Positions 6,361-9,236 of a stretch of DNA of 9,236 bases are shown here, piece after piece. How positions within the stretch are numbered: the stretch's first letter is position 1; every line of letters starts with the position of its first letter. Source of the DNA: Bacteroidales bacterium GP1 (GTDB lineage Bacteria > Bacteroidota > Bacteroidia > Bacteroidales > Muribaculaceae); NCBI GenBank assembly GCA_001701105.1, contig DAAI01000008.1, positions 1 to 9,236 on the forward strand, in the 5' to 3' direction. The notes under the pieces are model-generated. The model was not told where the DNA came from and searched no databases. It worked only from the letters and a program-made list of their open reading frames with translations. The position numbers and the translations under genes are program-made.

Positions 6361-6392
6361 TTTGCAATTAAGCCGGAAAAATTGTATATTTG
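6361..6392 (+). promoter_or_regulatory. Promoter of the second M6 protease, TTTG-N20-TATATTTG
   Basis: TTTG at 6361-6364 and TATATTTG at 6385-6392 are 20 bp apart, and the -7 box and following GCAC... equal those of the first protease promoter. The expected transcript start is about 6396, giving a leader of about 114 nt. Confidence 0.85.
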
Positions 6393-6397
6393 CACTT

Positions 6398-6452
6398 TGG
6401 ATGGGAAGAATCAACGGTCGGCTCCCCGCTTCCGATCCTTGTGTCCTATCCA
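6398..6452 (+). other. Nested hairpin in the leader of the second protease
   Basis: TGGATGGGA (6398-6406) can pair with TCCTATCCA (6444-6452) over 9 bp with one G-U pair. Inside it, GGTCGG (6416-6421) can pair with CCGATC (6432-6437) around a 10-nt loop, also with one G-U pair. The structure would begin almost at the predicted 5' end of the mRNA, where it could protect the transcript or gate translation. Confidence 0.4.
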
Positions 6453-6472
6453 TTGAAAATGTAACGGGATGA
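6401..6472 (+). CDS. Short upstream ORF 1 (23 aa) in the leader of the second protease
   Basis: This open frame starts MGRINGRLP and ends in a TGA that overlaps the ATG of the next short frame (ATGA at 6469-6472). Its ATG lies in the 5' arm of the leader hairpin, only about 5 nt from the predicted transcript start. Translation is unproven and the frame may be chance. Confidence 0.22.
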   Translation: MGRINGRLPASDPCVLSIENVTG

Positions 6473-6501
6473 AACGTAAGAATAATCATATCAACGAATA
6501 A
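6469..6501 (+). CDS. Short upstream ORF 2 (10 aa, MKRKNNHINE) before the second protease
   Basis: This frame starts in the ATGA overlap with upstream ORF 1 and stops at TAA 8 nt before the protease ATG at 6510, a spacing that would allow re-initiation. It is basic at its N-terminus, like the upstream ORF of the first protease. No homology is known; it may be coincidental. Confidence 0.25.
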   Translation: MKRKNNHINE

Positions 6502-6509
6502 AGCACATC

Positions 6510-9236
6510 ATGAACACAAACCAACTAATGAGAACAGGACTGCTGGCCTTTGCCATGGTCACTGCTTCCTATGCCTTTGGCATACCGGCGCGCCCGGGAT
6601 TGCAGAAGGTTACAGATGCCGACGGCCGTCCGATCACGGTACGTCTTGTAGGAGATGAATTTTTTGCACAGTATTATACCGAGGACGGATACCCACTCAC
6701 GGTTCAGGACGGTAACTTCTATTATTGCGACTATACTGAATCCGGAGAGCTGAAGAATTCCGGCATCCGCGCCGGAGAAAAGAGCGTCCGCGGCACAGAA
6801 GCCAAGGCCTTCGTCGCCGGAATCGACCTCCAGTCGCTCCCGACCCGTCTGCAGCGTTATGCAGAGGCTCAGCCGCGACGCAGCCACGTCGACATGGAGC
6901 ATTTCATCCCGGCAGAGACGCCGAGGACAAAGGCTCCCGGTGCAGGGATGGGCGGCAACGACGGTCCCCCGTATCCTAAGGGCTACGGCCTTTTCCCCGA
7001 TCTCCGCTTCCCCGCTTACGGAGAGCAGAAGGCCATCGTAATCCTTGTGGAATATCAGGATATTAAATTTACCCTGTCAGATCCGTACGATTATTTCAAC
7101 CGTATGCTCAATGAAGAGGGATTCAGCGATTATAAAGGCACGGGGTGTGCCAACGAGTTCTTCCGGCTTAATTCAGAAGGCACTTTCGATTGCCAGTTTG
7201 ATGTATATGGCCCTGTGACTCTGTCGAAGAATCGTAAATATTACGGCGAGCAAATAGGCTCAACACACGATGCGCATCCTGCCGATATGGTAGTGGAGGC
7301 TTGCCAGCAGCTCGATCCGACCGTAGATTTCCGCGAGTACGACCGCAATGGCGACGGCATCATCGACAATGTATTCGTATTCTATGCCGGCCAAGGTCAG
7401 GCCTCATATGGCCCGTCCGAATCCGTATGGCCCCATGCATGGAATGTAGAGGCCGCCGGCTATTCCAACCTCAAATTCGATGGCGTGAAGCTTCGCACCT
7501 ACGGATGCTCCAACGAATGGGAGCTTGGTCGTCCCGACGGCGTCGGCACGTTTATCCATGAGTTCAGCCATGTGATGGGAGTGCCCGACCTCTATGCCAC
7601 AAGCTATACCTCCTCTTTCACTCCGGGAGCATGGAGCTGCATGGATGTAGGCCCATATAACAACAATGGATGCACCCCTCCGCTTTACGGCGCATTTGAG
7701 CGTTACGCCCTTGGATGGATGGCTCCGAGAGTGGTGGAATTCGGAGCCCACGCCACTCTTCAGCCAATCGTGGAGAATGTGGCCGGTATAATCCCCACCA
7801 CAAAAGATACGGAATTTTTCCTTATCGAAAACCGTCAGCAGACAGGCTGGGACAAATATATTCCGGGTCATGGAATGCTGGTATGGCACATTGATTACAA
7901 TTCGGGCGTTTGGTCGTCAAACCGCGTGAACAACACCCCGAGCCATCAATATGTCGACATCGAAGAGGCCGACAACACCCAGACTGAGACGAGCCGCCCT
8001 GGAGACGCCTTCCCCGGCACTGCCAAGATTACGGAGTTCACCAGCAAGATGCGTCCGGCCATGAGAATGTGGGACGGAACTGAAATCGACAAGCCTCTCA
8101 CGGAGATTCGTGAAGAGAACGGCAATATCTACTTTACCATCATGGATGGCGGCCAGCCTGTGCCGTCGACAACGGTAAAGAATCACACCGACGTAAACCC
8201 CGACGGATTTACAATCAACTGGAATGCTGTTGAAGGTTATGACCATCACATCAGCATATACACCATTAAGGAAGGCGGCGAGGCCGGCTCAGATGGCAAC
8301 AACACCAATGAGAAGCACCGTGTATACGTGCCCGGATATAAGAATTTCAACGCCGGTACAGAGGCAAGTCATGTATTTGCAACGGCCGATCCGGAGACTA
8401 CGTATTACTATACCGTAAGAGTATCCAACGGTTGGGAAGATTCAGAGGAGACTCCTGAATGCAGTGTCACCACGGGGCGCCGCGAACTGGATTACTATCC
8501 CGTCGTGGCAAATGAAGCCACCGACATCGCTTCGGATTCGTTCACAGCCAACTGGCAGCCTCTGACAGATGCCAACGACTACATGGTGACTGTCTATACC
8601 AAGGTCTATGGCGAGCCTGTAGTAGAGGAAGAGGATTTCAAGCGTGGCCTCAGCACCCCCGGATGGTCGGGTACAGTGACAGGAATCTATGAAACATCTA
8701 CATATGCCGGTAAGGCAGTTCCCTCAATCCAATTTGACGATGAACAGGAATTGATTTCCCCGGTTTACGACAACGACATCTCGGCTGTATCGTTCTGGAC
8801 CCGTGGGGCTCTCACCGAATCAGATGCGTGCTTGGAAGTTTACGGCTTCAATGGCGTGGAATGGGTAAAGATAGCCACCGAGCCTATTATCCGTTCAAAC
8901 GGAGGCAAGACTACCACCCTCACCGACCTTCCGGAGTGTGTGAACCAGCTTAAATTCGTCTACAAGCGCAATGGAGAAAAAGGATTCCTTGCATTCGACG
9001 ATGTGGCAGTATATGTGCTAACCTCAGAGCCTTCGGCACTCGAAGCATACACAGATAAGAAAGTGGGCGACGTACAGAGCTTCAAGGTAACAGGCCTCGA
9101 GCCGTCGACGCGCTACTTCTACAAAGTCCGTGCCACCAACGGCACCCTTATCTCGAAATATTCTGATGAGGTGCGCGTCACCACCAAGAGCGAATCGGGC
9201 ATCGCGGCTGCAAAAATTGCCGACATCTATCCTTCA
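6510..9236 (+). CDS. Secreted M6-family zinc metalloprotease (paralogue 2), 3' end missing
   Basis: 909 codons are visible; by comparison with paralogue 1 only about 40-50 residues, the T9SS-like tail, lie beyond the right edge. Order seen: a signal peptide (1-22, cleavage likely after ASYA); a propeptide-like region with LVGDEFFAQYYTEDGYPL; and the catalytic domain from GGNDGPPYP (148). The catalytic domain carries DRNGDGIIDN (278-287), the zinc motif HEFSHVMGVPD (His350, Glu351, His354, Asp360) and a Met-turn candidate at Met378. Then follow an fn3-like domain (from about 551) and a second fn3 (from about 662) holding a jelly-roll-like insert (about 707-835). The stretch 148-187 equals paralogue 1 (141-180) at 37 of 40 positions. 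Cys377 and Cys388 flank the Met-turn region and are absent in paralogue 1. The ATG at 6510 is chosen as giving a full signal peptide; 6528 is possible. It is transcribed from its own promoter. Substrate unknown. Confidence 0.93.
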   Translation, partial: MNTNQLMRTGLLAFAMVTASYAFGIPARPGLQKVTDADGRPITVRLVGDEFFAQYYTEDGYPLTVQDGNFYYCDYTESGELKNSGIRAGEKSVRGTEAKAFVAGIDLQSLPTRLQRYAEAQPRRSHVDMEHFIPAETPRTKAPGAGMGGNDGPPYPKGYGLFPDLRFPAYGEQKAIVILVEYQDIKFTLSDPYDYFNRMLNEEGFSDYKGTGCANEFFRLNSEGTFDCQFDVYGPVTLSKNRKYYGEQIGSTHDAHPADMVVEACQQLDPTVDFREYDRNGDGIIDNVFVFYAGQGQASYGPSESVWPHAWNVEAAGYSNLKFDGVKLRTYGCSNEWELGRPDGVGTFIHEFSHVMGVPDLYATSYTSSFTPGAWSCMDVGPYNNNGCTPPLYGAFERYALGWMAPRVVEFGAHATLQPIVENVAGIIPTTKDTEFFLIENRQQTGWDKYIPGHGMLVWHIDYNSGVWSSNRVNNTPSHQYVDIEEADNTQTETSRPGDAFPGTAKITEFTSKMRPAMRMWDGTEIDKPLTEIREENGNIYFTIMDGGQPVPSTTVKNHTDVNPDGFTINWNAVEGYDHHISIYTIKEGGEAGSDGNNTNEKHRVYVPGYKNFNAGTEASHVFATADPETTYYYTVRVSNGWEDSEETPECSVTTGRRELDYYPVVANEATDIASDSFTANWQPLTDANDYMVTVYTKVYGEPVVEEEDFKRGLSTPGWSGTVTGIYETSTYAGKAVPSIQFDDEQELISPVYDNDISAVSFWTRGALTESDACLEVYGFNGVEWVKIATEPIIRSNGGKTTTLTDLPECVNQLKFVYKRNGEKGFLAFDDVAVYVLTSEPSALEAYTDKKVGDVQSFKVTGLEPSTRYFYKVRATNGTLISKYSDEVRVTTKSESGIAAAKIADIYPS

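Noticed and set aside
6283..6489. Minus-strand frame of 68 codons in the gap between the proteases
   Set aside because: It runs through the tandem repeats, promoter and leader of the second protease; no protein-like features.

Overview
The window looks like a chromosomal segment from a Bacteroidales gut-type bacterium, with Muribaculaceae-like as my best guess. The reasons are Bacteroidota-type promoters (TTTG, about 19-20 bp, then TAnnTTTG), a fumarate reductase/succinate dehydrogenase of the cytochrome b558 type with very Bacteroides-like sequence, A/T-rich gaps with weak Shine-Dalgarno sites, and secreted M6 proteases carrying fn3/jelly-roll modules and a type IX secretion (T9SS)-like tail. 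Genus cannot be fixed from sequence alone.

Left part, minus strand (1-1789): sdhC (cytochrome b subunit) followed 3 nt later by the start of sdhA/frdA (FAD subunit, cut by the left edge). This is the core of a menaquinone-linked fumarate reductase/succinate dehydrogenase. SdhC carries an unusual C-terminal helical tail of about 120 residues. A -7 promoter box lies about 85 bp upstream. The last ~28 bases at the left edge do not fit the flavoprotein family.

Middle, minus strand (1930-3220): two tandem, paralogous small lipoproteins of unknown function, each with its own terminator and promoter. The promoters lie in a 44-bp element that is duplicated with only one mismatch, although the proteins have diverged to about half identity in their shared core. 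The signal peptide of the second lipoprotein appears shifted by one base at an A6 run.

Right part, plus strand (3274-9236): two tandem, paralogous secreted M6-family zinc metalloproteases. The first is complete (947 aa). The second is cut by the right edge after 909 codons. Each has a strong promoter and a structured leader with short upstream ORFs. A clear intrinsic terminator separates them, and three helically phased 10-bp repeats lie just upstream of the second promoter.

The most interesting idea is that two paralogous surface-type lipoproteins stand head-to-head with two paralogous secreted proteases. This could be a matched set such as protease plus inhibitor, chaperone or receptor, but no function can be assigned from sequence alone. 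The sdh genes are probably just a housekeeping neighbour.
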